This document shows, piece by piece, positions 1-8,288 of a stretch of DNA of 13,359 bases. This DNA comes from DATHGT01 sp035317605 (GTDB lineage Bacteria > Methylomirabilota > Methylomirabilia > Rokubacteriales > CSP1-6): NCBI GenBank assembly GCA_035317605.1, contig DATHGT010000014.1:1-13359 (forward strand), read 5' to 3'. A model generated the notes under the pieces. That model saw only the letters and a program-made list of their open reading frames with translations. It did not search any database and had not been told where the DNA came from. Made by a program: the position numbers and the translations under genes. Position 1 is the stretch's first letter. Each line of letters opens with the position of its first letter.

Positions 1-27
1 TCTTCTGATAAACGATTCCAGGCGCAT
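1..27 (-). CDS. Possible start of an unidentified minus-strand gene, cut by the window edge
   Basis: Nine codons (MRLESFIRR) are visible, beginning with ATG at 27-25 on the minus strand. The only support is a good Shine-Dalgarno-like context: GGGGGAGG about 10 nt upstream and AAGGA 3 nt upstream of the ATG. The gene would follow the CoA-transferase in the same direction after about 133 bp. Two consecutive AGA codons are unlike the GC-rich neighbours. The product cannot be recognised, and this may not be a gene at all. Confidence 0.2.
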
Positions 28-160
28 CGGTCCTTGGCCTCCCCCTTCTTGAGCTTGGTCGCCCGAGCAGGGTAGCCGAGCGAGCCGATGCGCTCTTGCT
101 TTCAGGTCGTTACATCACCGGACACTTTTCGGAGACGAGCCCAATATACGTGTCGACGAT

Positions 161-1303
161 TTATGCGATCGTTCCAGCCTGCCGGAGCGAATCGAGCGTG
201 GCGCGGTCGTAGTCGAGCAGGCGGCCGAGCACCTCGTCGGTGTGCTGGCCGGGCGTGGGGACTTCGCCGACGGGCGTGGGGGTCTTGGAGAACTTGATGG
301 TCGCGCCCGGCAGGTACATCTCGCCGGCGACGGCGTCGGGCTTCTTCACCAGCATCTCGCGCTCCCAGAGGTGCGGGTCCTTGGCGACCTCGGGGATCGT
401 GCGCACGGGACCGGAAGGAATCCCGGTTTCGTGGAGCGTCCGGCAGATCTCGTCGGTCGTGTGCTCGGCGCACCATTTCTCCACCAGCGCGCGGCGGGCA
501 TCGCCGCCGCTGCCGCCGAGCATCGGCGTGTCGTCGGCCTCGCCGCCCACGATCTTCATCAGACGCGAGGCCATCTCGCGGCCGGCCGCGCTGATCACGA
601 CGTATCCGTCTTTGGTGCGATACGGCGGACGTCCGCCCTCCCCGCCCTCCTGACCCGTGGCCAGGTAGTACGACGTCGGGATCTCGGTCATCGTCAACGC
701 GGAGTCGAGCAAGCAGACGTCGACGACTTGCCCCTCGCCCGTGCGCTCGCGATGGCGAAGCGCGGCAAGCGTACCGATGGTGGCGTGCAGCGCGGTGTAA
801 CGATCGACGACCGAAGACGCGGTGCCGAGCGGCTGGCCGATGGGCTGACCGGTCAGCGCCATGAGGCCGCCCATCGCCTGGCCGAGTGGATCGAAGGCGG
901 GACGATCGCGATACGGACCGTACTGGCCGAACCCCGAGACCGACGTGAGGATGATTCCGGGGTTCAGCGCGCGCAGACGGTCGTAATCGAAGCCCATCGC
1001 GGCCATCACGCCCGGCCGGAAGTTCTCGAGCACGATGTCGGCCTTGGGCACGAGCGCGGCGAAGATTTCTTTTCCCTTCGGACTGCGCATGTCCAGGCAC
1101 ACGCTTTTCTTGCCGCGGTTGTAGACCGAGAAGTACACGCTCTGGCCGCGAACCATCGGTGGGTGGCGGCGCGTCTCCTCGCCGCCGATCTGCTCGATCT
1201 TGATGACCTCGGCGCCGAGATCGGACAGCAGCATGCCCCCGCGCGGCCCGGCCTGGAAGCGCGCCAGCTCCAGCACGCGGACGTCGTCGAGGCACGCGTT
1301 CAT
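161..1303 (-). CDS. CaiB/BaiF family CoA-transferase (family III)
   Basis: A 380-residue protein close to the usual length of family III CoA-transferases (about 400). These cytosolic enzymes move CoA between an acyl-CoA donor and a carboxylic acid through a covalent aspartyl intermediate. Visible family features are RVLELARFQAGPRGG near the N-terminus (residues 9-23), LSDLGAEVIKIE (26-37), NRGKKSVCLD (62-71), ENFRPGVMAAMGFDY (93-107) and the SGFGQYGPYRDRPAFDPLGQ block (123-142). Asp167 in SSVVDRYTALHA lies where the catalytic Asp of formyl-CoA transferase sits (Asp169). I chose the ATG at 1303 over the longer frame reaching 1351, because its ATG overlaps the TGA of the upstream dehydrogenase (ATGA) and conserved sequence begins there. 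The 16 extra residues are Gly/Glu-rich coding shadow. The overlap implies translational coupling. The acid substrate is unknown; fusion or truncation is not seen. Confidence 0.93.
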   Translation of the reverse strand: MNACLDDVRVLELARFQAGPRGGMLLSDLGAEVIKIEQIGGEETRRHPPMVRGQSVYFSVYNRGKKSVCLDMRSPKGKEIFAALVPKADIVLENFRPGVMAAMGFDYDRLRALNPGIILTSVSGFGQYGPYRDRPAFDPLGQAMGGLMALTGQPIGQPLGTASSVVDRYTALHATIGTLAALRHRERTGEGQVVDVCLLDSALTMTEIPTSYYLATGQEGGEGGRPPYRTKDGYVVISAAGREMASRLMKIVGGEADDTPMLGGSGGDARRALVEKWCAEHTTDEICRTLHETGIPSGPVRTIPEVAKDPHLWEREMLVKKPDAVAGEMYLPGATIKFSKTPTPVGEVPTPGQHTDEVLGRLLDYDRATLDSLRQAGTIA

Positions 1304-2199
1304 CTCGTCGCCCTCACCTTCACCCCGGCCGCTTCTTCCTGGAGCATCCACGGCGACGTCGAGTCCTTGTCGCCCCAGCCGCGGGCCATCGCTTCGATCA
1401 TGACCTGCTCGCCGAGCGCGGCCATCGGCATCGGCACGTCGTACTCGCGGGCCAGCTCGGTGGCCAGCCCCACGTCCTTACGGGCGAGCTTGAGCGCAAA
1501 GCGCACCTTGTCGAACTCCCCCTTGAGGACCACGTCGGGGATCATGTGCGAGAGGATCAGCCCCTGGCCGAACGAGGCGCCCTGAATGGCCTCGAGCAGC
1601 GCCTCGGGCGCCACCCCCGCCTTCACCCCGAGCGTGAAGCCCTCGGCGATGAGCTGGCGCACGGTGATGCTGATCATGTTGTGCACGAGCTTGGCGATCG
1701 TGCCCGAGCCGATGGGCCCCATGTAGCCGACCTTGTGGCCGACGCCGAGGAGCACCGAGCGCACTTCGTTGTAGATCGCCTCGTCGCCGCCGACCATGAC
1801 TTGCAGCGTGCCCCGCTGGGCGCCGATCGCCCCGCCGGACACCGGCGCGTCGAGCAGGTGAATGCCCTTCTCCTTGAACGCCGCGTGGAGCCGGCGCATG
1901 ACCGTGGGCGAGCCCGTCGAGAGATCCGCGTACACGCTGCCGGGCTGAGCGCCGTGGATGATGCCGTCGGGGCCGAGCGCGACCGCCTCGACTTCCTTGG
2001 GACCCGGCAACGACGTCAGGATCAGCTCGCTCTCGCGCGCCACGGCCCTGGGGTTGTCGGCCCACTTGGCGCCGCGCTCCAGGTGCGGGGCCGCGGCCTC
2101 GCGGCGCACGTCGTTGACGATCAGCGTGTGGCCGGCCTTGATGAGGTTGAGGGCCATCGGCCCCCCCATGTTCCCGAGTCCGATGAATCCGATCCGCAT
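1300..2199 (-). CDS. NAD(P)-dependent beta-hydroxyacid dehydrogenase (3-hydroxyisobutyrate dehydrogenase / tartronate semialdehyde reductase family)
   Basis: A 299-residue, full-length member of the beta-hydroxyacid dehydrogenase family, cytosolic enzymes that oxidise 3-hydroxy acids or reduce the semialdehydes. The N-terminal Rossmann domain has GLGNMG (residues 7-12). Asp30 in VND at the end of strand 2 favours NAD over NADP (inference). The substrate-binding DAPVSGGAIGAQRG is at 117-130, and the catalytic Lys170 and Asn174 are in GSGTIAKLVHN. The C-terminal helical domain ends in the family-typical WGDKDS segment. The ATG at 2199 has AAAGGAG 8-9 nt upstream. The stop overlaps the start of the CoA-transferase, so the two probably act on the same CoA-linked hydroxyacid pathway. 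A long hairpin lies in the leader (2219-2246). Family members cannot be told apart by substrate from sequence alone, so no symbol is given. Confidence 0.92.
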   Translation of the reverse strand: MRIGFIGLGNMGGPMALNLIKAGHTLIVNDVRREAAAPHLERGAKWADNPRAVARESELILTSLPGPKEVEAVALGPDGIIHGAQPGSVYADLSTGSPTVMRRLHAAFKEKGIHLLDAPVSGGAIGAQRGTLQVMVGGDEAIYNEVRSVLLGVGHKVGYMGPIGSGTIAKLVHNMISITVRQLIAEGFTLGVKAGVAPEALLEAIQGASFGQGLILSHMIPDVVLKGEFDKVRFALKLARKDVGLATELAREYDVPMPMAALGEQVMIEAMARGWGDKDSTSPWMLQEEAAGVKVRATR

Positions 2200-2218
2200 T
2201 GTCGTGTCTCCTTTGAAG

Positions 2219-2246
2219 ATGGGGGGCGCCTAACGGCTCCCCCCAT
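2219..2246 (-). promoter_or_regulatory. Strong G6/C6 stem-loop in the leader of the dehydrogenase gene
   Basis: A perfect 8-bp inverted repeat, ATGGGGGG (2219-2226) and CCCCCCAT (2239-2246), has a 12-nt loop. In the minus-strand RNA a further GCC/GGC pairing can close a GTTA tetraloop after one A-G mismatch. It ends about 5 nt before the Shine-Dalgarno sequence of the dehydrogenase gene and has no U tract. It could be a 5' leader element affecting translation or mRNA stability, or the 3' end of the upstream DUF748 transcript. The structure is seen in the sequence; its role is inferred. Confidence 0.5.
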
Positions 2247-2270
2247 ACCCCCCTAACGCGCGTGTCGCGG

Positions 2271-2352
2271 TCTCTGCGTCACCCATCCGCCGGGGCGTTT
2301 CTGCGTCGCCTATCCGGCGGGGCGGTCTCTGCGTCAGCCATCCGCCGGGGCG
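2271..2352. repeat. Three tandem copies of a 27-bp intergenic repeat
   Basis: Copies start at 2271, 2298 and 2326 (spacing 27 and 28 bp). Each reads approximately TCTCTGCGTC, then ACCCATCCGC, then CGGGGCG. Copies 1 and 3 differ at one position; copy 2 differs from copy 1 at four. The third copy contains the near-palindrome TCCGCC-GG-GGCGGA. The array fills most of the gap between the DUF748 stop and the dehydrogenase leader. It may be a replication-slippage minisatellite, a binding-site array or a transcript-end structure. Nothing else recognisable lies in this gap apart from the hairpin at 2219-2246. Confidence 0.75.
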
Positions 2353-2361
2353 GAGAATACA

Positions 2362-5300
2362 TCACGAGCGGAGATCGAACTCGATGCGCGGGCGGCCACC
2401 GCCCTCCACGAACGAGACGCGGCGCGCGGTGCCCGGCAGTCGAGCCGCGTCGATGCCGGCGCTCGTGAGGCGCTGCCGGACGGCTTCGAGACGACGGGTG
2501 CCGAGCGTTCGCGTGGCGTCGGGGTCCAGCGTCTCCTCGGGGAGCAGCGCGGCGATCACCTCGTCCAGGGTCTGTGGCACCGGTCGCTCGGGCCAGCGCT
2601 GTCGATACTCGCGCTGGGCGCGCGCGAGCGCGTCGCCCTCGCCCGGCTGATTCAGCCGCGCGAGGAGCTGGGCGCGCTTGAGGATCTGGAGGTCAGCCTC
2701 GACCACCACCGGCTCCAGCGTCACCTTCACCGCCGGCGCGCCCTTCATGAAGTCGGCGACCTTTCCCAGATGCGCCTCCATGTCCGGACCGAAGGTGTCG
2801 GCGCCGGGCTCGAAGACGACGGGAGCCAGCGAGACGGCCTTGACCTTCGAGTCCTCGCTGAAGAACAGCGAGCCGATCTTGCTGAACGGCGCCGCGATCA
2901 AGCGGATCGCCAAGCTCCGCACCGAGGACCAGAGGGCCTCCTTGTAGTCGAATTCCCGCGTGCTGATGTCGCCGGCGACGGGCAGCGAGACCTTGATCTC
3001 TCCCCGCGCGTCCTTGAGCAGTGAGACCAGCATGCCGAACGGCAGCCCCACCCGGCGGGCCACCTCGTCGCGCTCGTCGACCGAGGCGACCTCGAGTCCG
3101 CGCGCGAGCAGGTCGTGGGTGGTCACGAGCTGGGTGCCGTTGAGCTTGTAGACGCCGTTCACGTCGAGCTTGCCGTTCGACGCCACCCACCCCGTGTAGT
3201 GAGCGAGATACGGGTCGGCACGGGGCACGATGTAGTTGCGGATCTCCAGCGTCATGTCCAGCGCGGGCTTATCGCCGTACGAGCCTTCCCCCTTGATCTT
3301 GAGCGAGCCGCCGCCAACGGCGCCCGTCATCGCGAAGCGCGTGCGGCGGCCCTCGGCGGTGGTGAGCGGGGCGATGGTCACGTCGACGTCTTCGAGCTCC
3401 TCGGCGTAGTCCGGCTCCGTCGTGTAGTCGACGAAGCGCGCGAGCGCCTTCTCCAGGCTCAGCGTCCCGATCTCGATCGTCGGCGGCGCGGCGCGCGGCT
3501 TCGCCGCGGCCGGCGGCGGGGCCGGCGGAGTCGCGCCAGCCGGCGGCGGTCCGGCCGGCGCGGCCGACGGTCCGGCCGGCGCGGGCGACGCCCAGCGCGG
3601 GGTCACCAGACGGCGCAAGCGAATCTCGCCCTTCGCGTCGCGCTCGATCAACAGTCGCGGACGCCGGAGCTTGACGCTCTCGATCGTGATCCGCCTGGGC
3701 CACTCGACGTCGATCCCGGTCGCGTCGAGCCGGCTGACGATGACCACCGGACGATCGCCGTCGTTGAGCGTGAAGCTCTGCAAGCGGGCGGCGCCGGCCA
3801 CCTGCACCGTCGTGGGATCGAGCGCGAGCTTCACGGTGAGGTCGCCGTGAAGCTTGCCGGTCACTCGCCCCTCGATCGGTAGGTACGGTCGCAGGGCATC
3901 GATGACGACGCCCTCGAACTTGGCCCGCGTGTCGACCCGCATCGGCGCCAGCTGCACGGTTCCGGTCACGTCGACCTTGCCGCCTCCCGGCATCGGCGAC
4001 TTCACCTCGATTCTGGCGGGACTGCGCTGCGGATAGCTGAAGTCGTAGACGGCGAGACGGGCCCCGGTGACCTCGAGGCGAAGGGGCGGAGTCAGCGTGT
4101 CGTCCACGATCGTCGCCGCCTGGTCCTCGAACACGCCCTCGCGGAAGCTGAACTCGAACGGCGGCTTGGCGGGGGCCGACGCGGCGGGCGCCGGTGCGGC
4201 GGGCCCTGGTGCGACGGGCGGCGCAGCGACCGTCGCCGCGGCGGCGGGACGCGACGACCGGCTCGCCTCGGGACGCTCCAGCAGATTTCTCAGCAGGAAG
4301 CCGCCCTGCGCGTCTCGCTCGATCTGCGCCCACGCCTTGCGGACCCGCACGCGGTCGAGGGCGACGCGGGTGGGCCAGTCGGCGTCGATGCCGGTGACGT
4401 TCAAGAGGTCGGCGGTGATCACCGACCGCCGGCCGTCGGAGACGTCGAGCGAGCGCAGGACCACGTCGCCTTTGAGCTTCACGCGCGAAGCCGGCGTGAG
4501 CTGGCCGGCCACCGTGAGGTTCGTGGTGACGCGACCCCCGACGCGCGCGCGGAACCCGAGGTAGGGCTGGATCTGCGCCAGGTCGAAGTCCTGACAGGTG
4601 ACCGTGAGGTCCACGCTCACCGGCTCGGCGGTGGCCGTGCCAGTCACCTTCAGGCTGCCGCCCGACGGCAGCGTGCCCTCGAGCGCGAGATTGACCGGAG
4701 CGGTCGCCGGCCACGTCACGTTGCGCGCGGTGAGCTTCACGCGCGGAAGCTCGATGCGCACAACGGGAGTCGCGCCCTCGTCGACGAACGTCGCCTTGCC
4801 GTCCTCGACGAGCACCTCCTCGATCGCGATCGCCGGCAGCGCGCGCTTCGTCGCCGCGGGAGCCGGAACGGGAGTGGGAGCGGGAGTGGCGGCGGAAGCC
4901 GGCGGCGGCGCGTCGGACTTGGCTGGCTTGGCCATCGTGGCCAGCGGGAAGCTTCCCTCGCGATCGCGCGTGACCAGCGCGTACGGCTCGCGCAGGCGCA
5001 GCTGCTTGATGCCGACGCGCTCCGGCCATCGGATGTCGAGGCCGCTGGCGTTGATGCCGCGCAGCGAGAGCAGCGTTCGATCGCCCTCGACGAGCGCGAA
5101 GCGCGCCCCGCCGACTTCACCACGCACCTGCGCGGTGAGCGTGCCCGCGTACGCGAGGCTCGCGGTCACGTCCGCCCGCACGCGTCCGCCGAGTCCGGCG
5201 GCGGCCGGCACGTACACGCCGAGCGGGGTCAGGTCCACGCCACGAAACTTCAGCGCGAGGTCGGCGGCCCACGCGATCGTCGGCAGCGGGGCGGTGAGCC

Positions 5301-7335
5301 GCGCGGTCCCGCTGCCGTCCAGCTCGCCCCGATCCTGGAAGCGCAGACTCACCTCGACGCGCGCCGGCGCCTTCACCGGCCACGTGAGGCCCTCGGTGGC
5401 GACGCGGATACTCTTGAAATCGAGGCGCGCGGCCTTGCCCCGCGAGTCGCTGAGCGCGCCCGTCCCCGTCAGCTCGATCCGCCCCACGCTGAGCGTCTGC
5501 CCCTGGCGCGTTCCGTCGGCGATGGCCAGGCGCACGGAAGACGCGGTCACGCTGGTCGTCGCGAACGCGTCGCGGCCCTGCGCCTCGAGCCCGCTGAGGG
5601 TGGCGTCGGCGGTGATCTTGGCGGTGTCGGCCGTCTGACCGACCTCGACGGTGGCGTTGACCACGCCGCGGCGAAGCTCGATCGGCACGTTGGGTGGCAG
5701 GTAGAAGCGCACGACCGCCGCGTCGACACCCCGGAGGATCGCGGTGGCGTGAAACTCCAGGGGCTGCAGTCGCGCTCCCGTGACGAACACGGACGCCGCC
5801 GCGCCGGCGATGGTCGCCTTGAGGTTGGCCACACCCTGGACCGCGTCGCGGCGGCTGGAGAGATCTTTGGCCTCCAGCGCGAGGTTCTGGACCGGCCACG
5901 TCCGCACGGGCTTGGTCGTCCGCTCCTCGAGGGTCAATCGATCGCCGGTCACGCTGACGCGGCCGACCGCCACCGCGCCGCCTTCGAGCGCGACGTCGTC
6001 GACGGTCACGCGCACCGCCGGAGCGGTCACGTAGTGCCCGGGGCGTTCCAGCTCGATGCCGGCGAGCCCGGCGTCGAGTGCCAGGCGTGTGCCGCCCTTG
6101 GCGTCGCGCTCGACCTTCAGGGTCGCGTTGAGCATTCCGCGCTGGGGCCGGATCGGCAGCGTGGGCGGCAGATAGAGCTGGGCGAGCGAGAGATCGACGT
6201 TGCGGACGATCGCGGTCGCGTTCAGCTCGATCGGGGCCAGGCGGACGTTGGTGACCCACACCTCCAGACGCGCACCCGCCGTCGTCGCGCGCGCGGTGGC
6301 CACGCCCGGCGGCGCGTCGCGCGCGCTCGAGAGCTTGCTCGCTTCGAGCGCGATGCCGTCGACCTGCCACCGCCTGGCCGTCTTGAGCCGCGTGTCCTCG
6401 AGCGCGATGGAGCCGACGTCGACGGCCAGACGTCCCAGCTCGATCACGCGCTGACGAACGCGGAGGTCCTCGACCTTCACGCTCACGGCGGGCGCGGTGA
6501 GGTACGCGACGTCCTGTCCCGCCCGCTTCAGCTCGACGTTGGCGAATCCCGCGTCCATGGCCACGCGGCTGCCGTTGGTCTCGTCGTGCTCGATCGACGC
6601 CGAGACCGTGAGCGTGCCCCGCGACGGCGAGATCGGGCTGGCCGGCGGCAGGTAAACCGCGGCGAGCGACGCGTCGACGTTCTGGACGGTCAGCACGCCC
6701 TTGAAGGCGAGCGGCGAGAGCCGCACGTCGTTGAGCGACAGCACGATCGGCGCGCCGGCGGCCACCGCGGTCAAGGCGGCCTGTCCGGGCGGGGCACCGG
6801 CCAGCGTCGAGGCGTCGCGCGCGTGGATCTCCAGCGGATCGACGCGCCAGGTGCGCGGCGGCGTGAGCGTGCGGTCCTCGATCACGATGGACGCGCCGAC
6901 CAGGTCGAACCTTTCGATGGTCAGCGCCGGCGGCTTGCCGGGCTTCTTCTCCTCGGCGCGCGGACGGAGAAGATCGGAGATGTTGTACTCGTTCGGGCCC
7001 GTCCGCACCAGGCGAACGGTCAGGGTCTGAAACGTGGCCTCGGTGACGTGCCCGCGCAGTCTCAGCAGGTCGCGCGGGCGGAACCGGACCTCCGCGCGTT
7101 CGAGCGCGAGCAGCGGTTCGCCGTCGCGATCGATCACGCGGAGCCCGCGCAGCGCGAGTCGACCGCGCGTGAGGCTCAGCTCGAGGGCGTCGAGGGTGAC
7201 CGCGCGTCCCGTGGCCCTGGCCAGTCCGCTCACCGCGGCCCAGCGGACGATGCTCGGCAGCGCGAACGCGGCGAGCGCGACGAGCACGACGACCGCGATC
7301 GCCCCACCGTAGAGCAGCCGACGCCGGGTCACCAT
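2362..7335 (-). CDS. Giant DUF748 / AsmA-like envelope protein, 1657 aa
   Basis: A single uninterrupted frame encodes a protein with an N-terminal membrane anchor (residues about 7-30, after MVTRRR) and a long periplasm-facing body of alternating beta-strand-like segments. This is typical of the AsmA/TamB/YhdP superfamily, whose better-known members bridge inner and outer membranes and are linked to lipid transport. An AsmA-N-like segment follows the anchor, then three repeats of about 160 residues marked by YLPP at 228, 388 and 545. After these come three modules of about 220 residues marked by a Gly-Ile/Leu-Asp...Trp-Pro motif (Trp770, 987, 1212), each followed by an Ala/Pro-rich linker (804-834, 1024-1058, 1250-1285). 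The last part has the DUF748 hallmark region (DLLARGLEVASVDERDEVAR onward) and an acidic tail with an OmpA-like flavour (VVFEPGADTFGPDMEAHL). The ATG at 7335 lies 7 bp after the LLM stop, with only a weak TGGA ribosome site. Family assignment is firm; exact role is inferred. Confidence 0.9.
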   Translation of the reverse strand: MVTRRRLLYGGAIAVVVLVALAAFALPSIVRWAAVSGLARATGRAVTLDALELSLTRGRLALRGLRVIDRDGEPLLALERAEVRFRPRDLLRLRGHVTEATFQTLTVRLVRTGPNEYNISDLLRPRAEEKKPGKPPALTIERFDLVGASIVIEDRTLTPPRTWRVDPLEIHARDASTLAGAPPGQAALTAVAAGAPIVLSLNDVRLSPLAFKGVLTVQNVDASLAAVYLPPASPISPSRGTLTVSASIEHDETNGSRVAMDAGFANVELKRAGQDVAYLTAPAVSVKVEDLRVRQRVIELGRLAVDVGSIALEDTRLKTARRWQVDGIALEASKLSSARDAPPGVATARATTAGARLEVWVTNVRLAPIELNATAIVRNVDLSLAQLYLPPTLPIRPQRGMLNATLKVERDAKGGTRLALDAGLAGIELERPGHYVTAPAVRVTVDDVALEGGAVAVGRVSVTGDRLTLEERTTKPVRTWPVQNLALEAKDLSSRRDAVQGVANLKATIAGAAASVFVTGARLQPLEFHATAILRGVDAAVVRFYLPPNVPIELRRGVVNATVEVGQTADTAKITADATLSGLEAQGRDAFATTSVTASSVRLAIADGTRQGQTLSVGRIELTGTGALSDSRGKAARLDFKSIRVATEGLTWPVKAPARVEVSLRFQDRGELDGSGTARLTAPLPTIAWAADLALKFRGVDLTPLGVYVPAAAGLGGRVRADVTASLAYAGTLTAQVRGEVGGARFALVEGDRTLLSLRGINASGLDIRWPERVGIKQLRLREPYALVTRDREGSFPLATMAKPAKSDAPPPASAATPAPTPVPAPAATKRALPAIAIEEVLVEDGKATFVDEGATPVVRIELPRVKLTARNVTWPATAPVNLALEGTLPSGGSLKVTGTATAEPVSVDLTVTCQDFDLAQIQPYLGFRARVGGRVTTNLTVAGQLTPASRVKLKGDVVLRSLDVSDGRRSVITADLLNVTGIDADWPTRVALDRVRVRKAWAQIERDAQGGFLLRNLLERPEASRSSRPAAAATVAAPPVAPGPAAPAPAASAPAKPPFEFSFREGVFEDQAATIVDDTLTPPLRLEVTGARLAVYDFSYPQRSPARIEVKSPMPGGGKVDVTGTVQLAPMRVDTRAKFEGVVIDALRPYLPIEGRVTGKLHGDLTVKLALDPTTVQVAGAARLQSFTLNDGDRPVVIVSRLDATGIDVEWPRRITIESVKLRRPRLLIERDAKGEIRLRRLVTPRWASPAPAGPSAAPAGPPPAGATPPAPPPAAAKPRAAPPTIEIGTLSLEKALARFVDYTTEPDYAEELEDVDVTIAPLTTAEGRRTRFAMTGAVGGGSLKIKGEGSYGDKPALDMTLEIRNYIVPRADPYLAHYTGWVASNGKLDVNGVYKLNGTQLVTTHDLLARGLEVASVDERDEVARRVGLPFGMLVSLLKDARGEIKVSLPVAGDISTREFDYKEALWSSVRSLAIRLIAAPFSKIGSLFFSEDSKVKAVSLAPVVFEPGADTFGPDMEAHLGKVADFMKGAPAVKVTLEPVVVEADLQILKRAQLLARLNQPGEGDALARAQREYRQRWPERPVPQTLDEVIAALLPEETLDPDATRTLGTRRLEAVRQRLTSAGIDAARLPGTARRVSFVEGGGRPRIEFDLRS

Positions 7336-7342
7336 GCGTCCA

Positions 7343-8251
7343 TCAGCGGAAGGCGGCGAGGATTTCCTCGAAGGCGACCATCTGGCCGCCGCGCGTGGAG
7401 GAGGGCACGACGATGACGGTCTTCACCCCGGCCGCGCGCCACGCCTCCACGCCGTCGCGTACCTGGGTGGCGGTGCCGAACAGGGTGACGTCGGAGAGCC
7501 AGCGGTCGGACATGGCGGCCTGGACGCCGGCGTCGTCGCCGCGCGCGACGGCCGCGCGCGCCGCCGTCATCTCGTCCTCGTAGCCGGCCTCGATCCAGTA
7601 GTTCTGATAGTTCGGAAGCTTGACGTAATTGACCAGCGTGCGGCGCATCACCGCCGCCGCGGCGGCGCGATCCTCGTCGACGCACGTGGGCACCATGTCG
7701 CCGATGAAGAACTCGGGGTCGCGGCGGGCGGAGTCGGGCAGATGGCCGAGCGAGGCGGCCATGTGCGAGCGTGCGCCGTTGGCCCACACCGCGCCCTGGG
7801 CGATCTCGCCGGAGAGCGCGACCATGCGCGCGCGCAGGGTGGCCAGCACGATCGGCGGCAGCGTACCGATCTGCGGAACGTAGCCGCGCGCCTCGTCGAC
7901 GAAGCGCCGGATGTCGTCCAGCGGCTTGCCCGGCGTCAGGCCGAGACGCGTGTAGGTCGGACCGTGACTCACCCCGATGCCGAAGCGAAAGCGCCCGCCC
8001 GACAGCTCGTGAATCGCCGCCGCGGTCTGCGCGTACTCGAAGACGTGGCGCGTGTAGATGTTGGCGATGCTGGTCCCGAGAGGGATCTCACGCGTGGCCA
8101 CGGCCAGCGCTTCGCACAGGCCGAACCCGTCGCCCGGACTCGGACAGTAAATTCCCGTGAACCCCTCGCGCTCGATCCGCTGCGCCAGCTCCAGCGTCGC
8201 GCGCCGCCGCCCCGCCACCGCCACCAGACTCACCGCCGGCTTGAGGCTCAT
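7343..8251 (-). CDS. LLM-class flavin-dependent oxidoreductase (luciferase-like, FMN or F420)
   Basis: A 302-residue luciferase-like TIM-barrel protein, somewhat shorter than the usual 330-350. Seen are LELAQRIEREGFTGIYCP near the N-terminus, IPLGTSIANIYTRHVF with the conserved change of strand, and the classic AAAIHELSGGRFRFGIGVSH segment that helps bind the flavin or F420 cofactor. The C-terminal half has LFGTATQVRDGVEAWRAAGV, the usual ending of this family before the last barrel strand. The start at 8251 is preferred because the frame upstream (to 8404) is low-complexity shadow of the divergent SDR gene. The start has no Shine-Dalgarno sequence but a TATACT hexamer 7-12 nt upstream. It heads a minus-strand pair with the DUF748 gene, 7 bp apart. 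Substrate and choice of FMN versus F420 cannot be read from the sequence. Confidence 0.88.
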   Translation of the reverse strand: MSLKPAVSLVAVAGRRRATLELAQRIEREGFTGIYCPSPGDGFGLCEALAVATREIPLGTSIANIYTRHVFEYAQTAAAIHELSGGRFRFGIGVSHGPTYTRLGLTPGKPLDDIRRFVDEARGYVPQIGTLPPIVLATLRARMVALSGEIAQGAVWANGARSHMAASLGHLPDSARRDPEFFIGDMVPTCVDEDRAAAAAVMRRTLVNYVKLPNYQNYWIEAGYEDEMTAARAAVARGDDAGVQAAMSDRWLSDVTLFGTATQVRDGVEAWRAAGVKTVIVVPSSTRGGQMVAFEEILAAFR

Positions 8252-8288
8252 GCGTCGCAGTATACGGGGTACGGTATGATCGGCGCTC
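8252..8288. promoter_or_regulatory. 37-bp divergent intergenic region with two -10-like boxes, candidate leaderless starts
   Basis: The plus strand has TATGAT at 8275-8280, with the SDR ATG at 8289. The minus strand has TATACT at 8264-8259, with the LLM ATG at 8251. Each hexamer matches TATAAT at five of six positions. Standard spacing would put the transcription start within about two bases of each start codon. Neither gene has a Shine-Dalgarno sequence, which fits leaderless mRNA. No convincing -35 box is seen at 16-18 bp on either strand. Confidence 0.45.

Noticed and set aside
61..130. tRNA-like stretch (GGTAGCCGAGC, small GAGCG/CGCTC stem)
   Set aside because: There is no T-arm consensus, no acceptor stem pairing and no plausible anticodon arm.
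242..1585. Long plus-strand open frame opposite the CoA-transferase and dehydrogenase genes
   Set aside because: It is Arg/Ala/His-rich and resembles no protein family. It mirrors the third-position GC bias of two well-supported genes on the other strand.
2346..2361. Possible -10 box (TATTCT, minus strand) for the dehydrogenase operon at the DUF748 stop
   Set aside because: It matches at only four of six positions and has no -35 box. It would force a leader of about 150 nt through the repeats.
3269..5029. 586-codon minus-strand frame inside the DUF748 gene
   Set aside because: It is a +1/-1 frame shadow, almost purely Arg/Ala/Gly, with no start context.
5749..7416. 555-codon plus-strand open frame opposite the DUF748 gene
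   Set aside because: It is low complexity with very high Arg/Gly/Asp content. The opposite strand has a recognisable protein with repeats and a membrane anchor.
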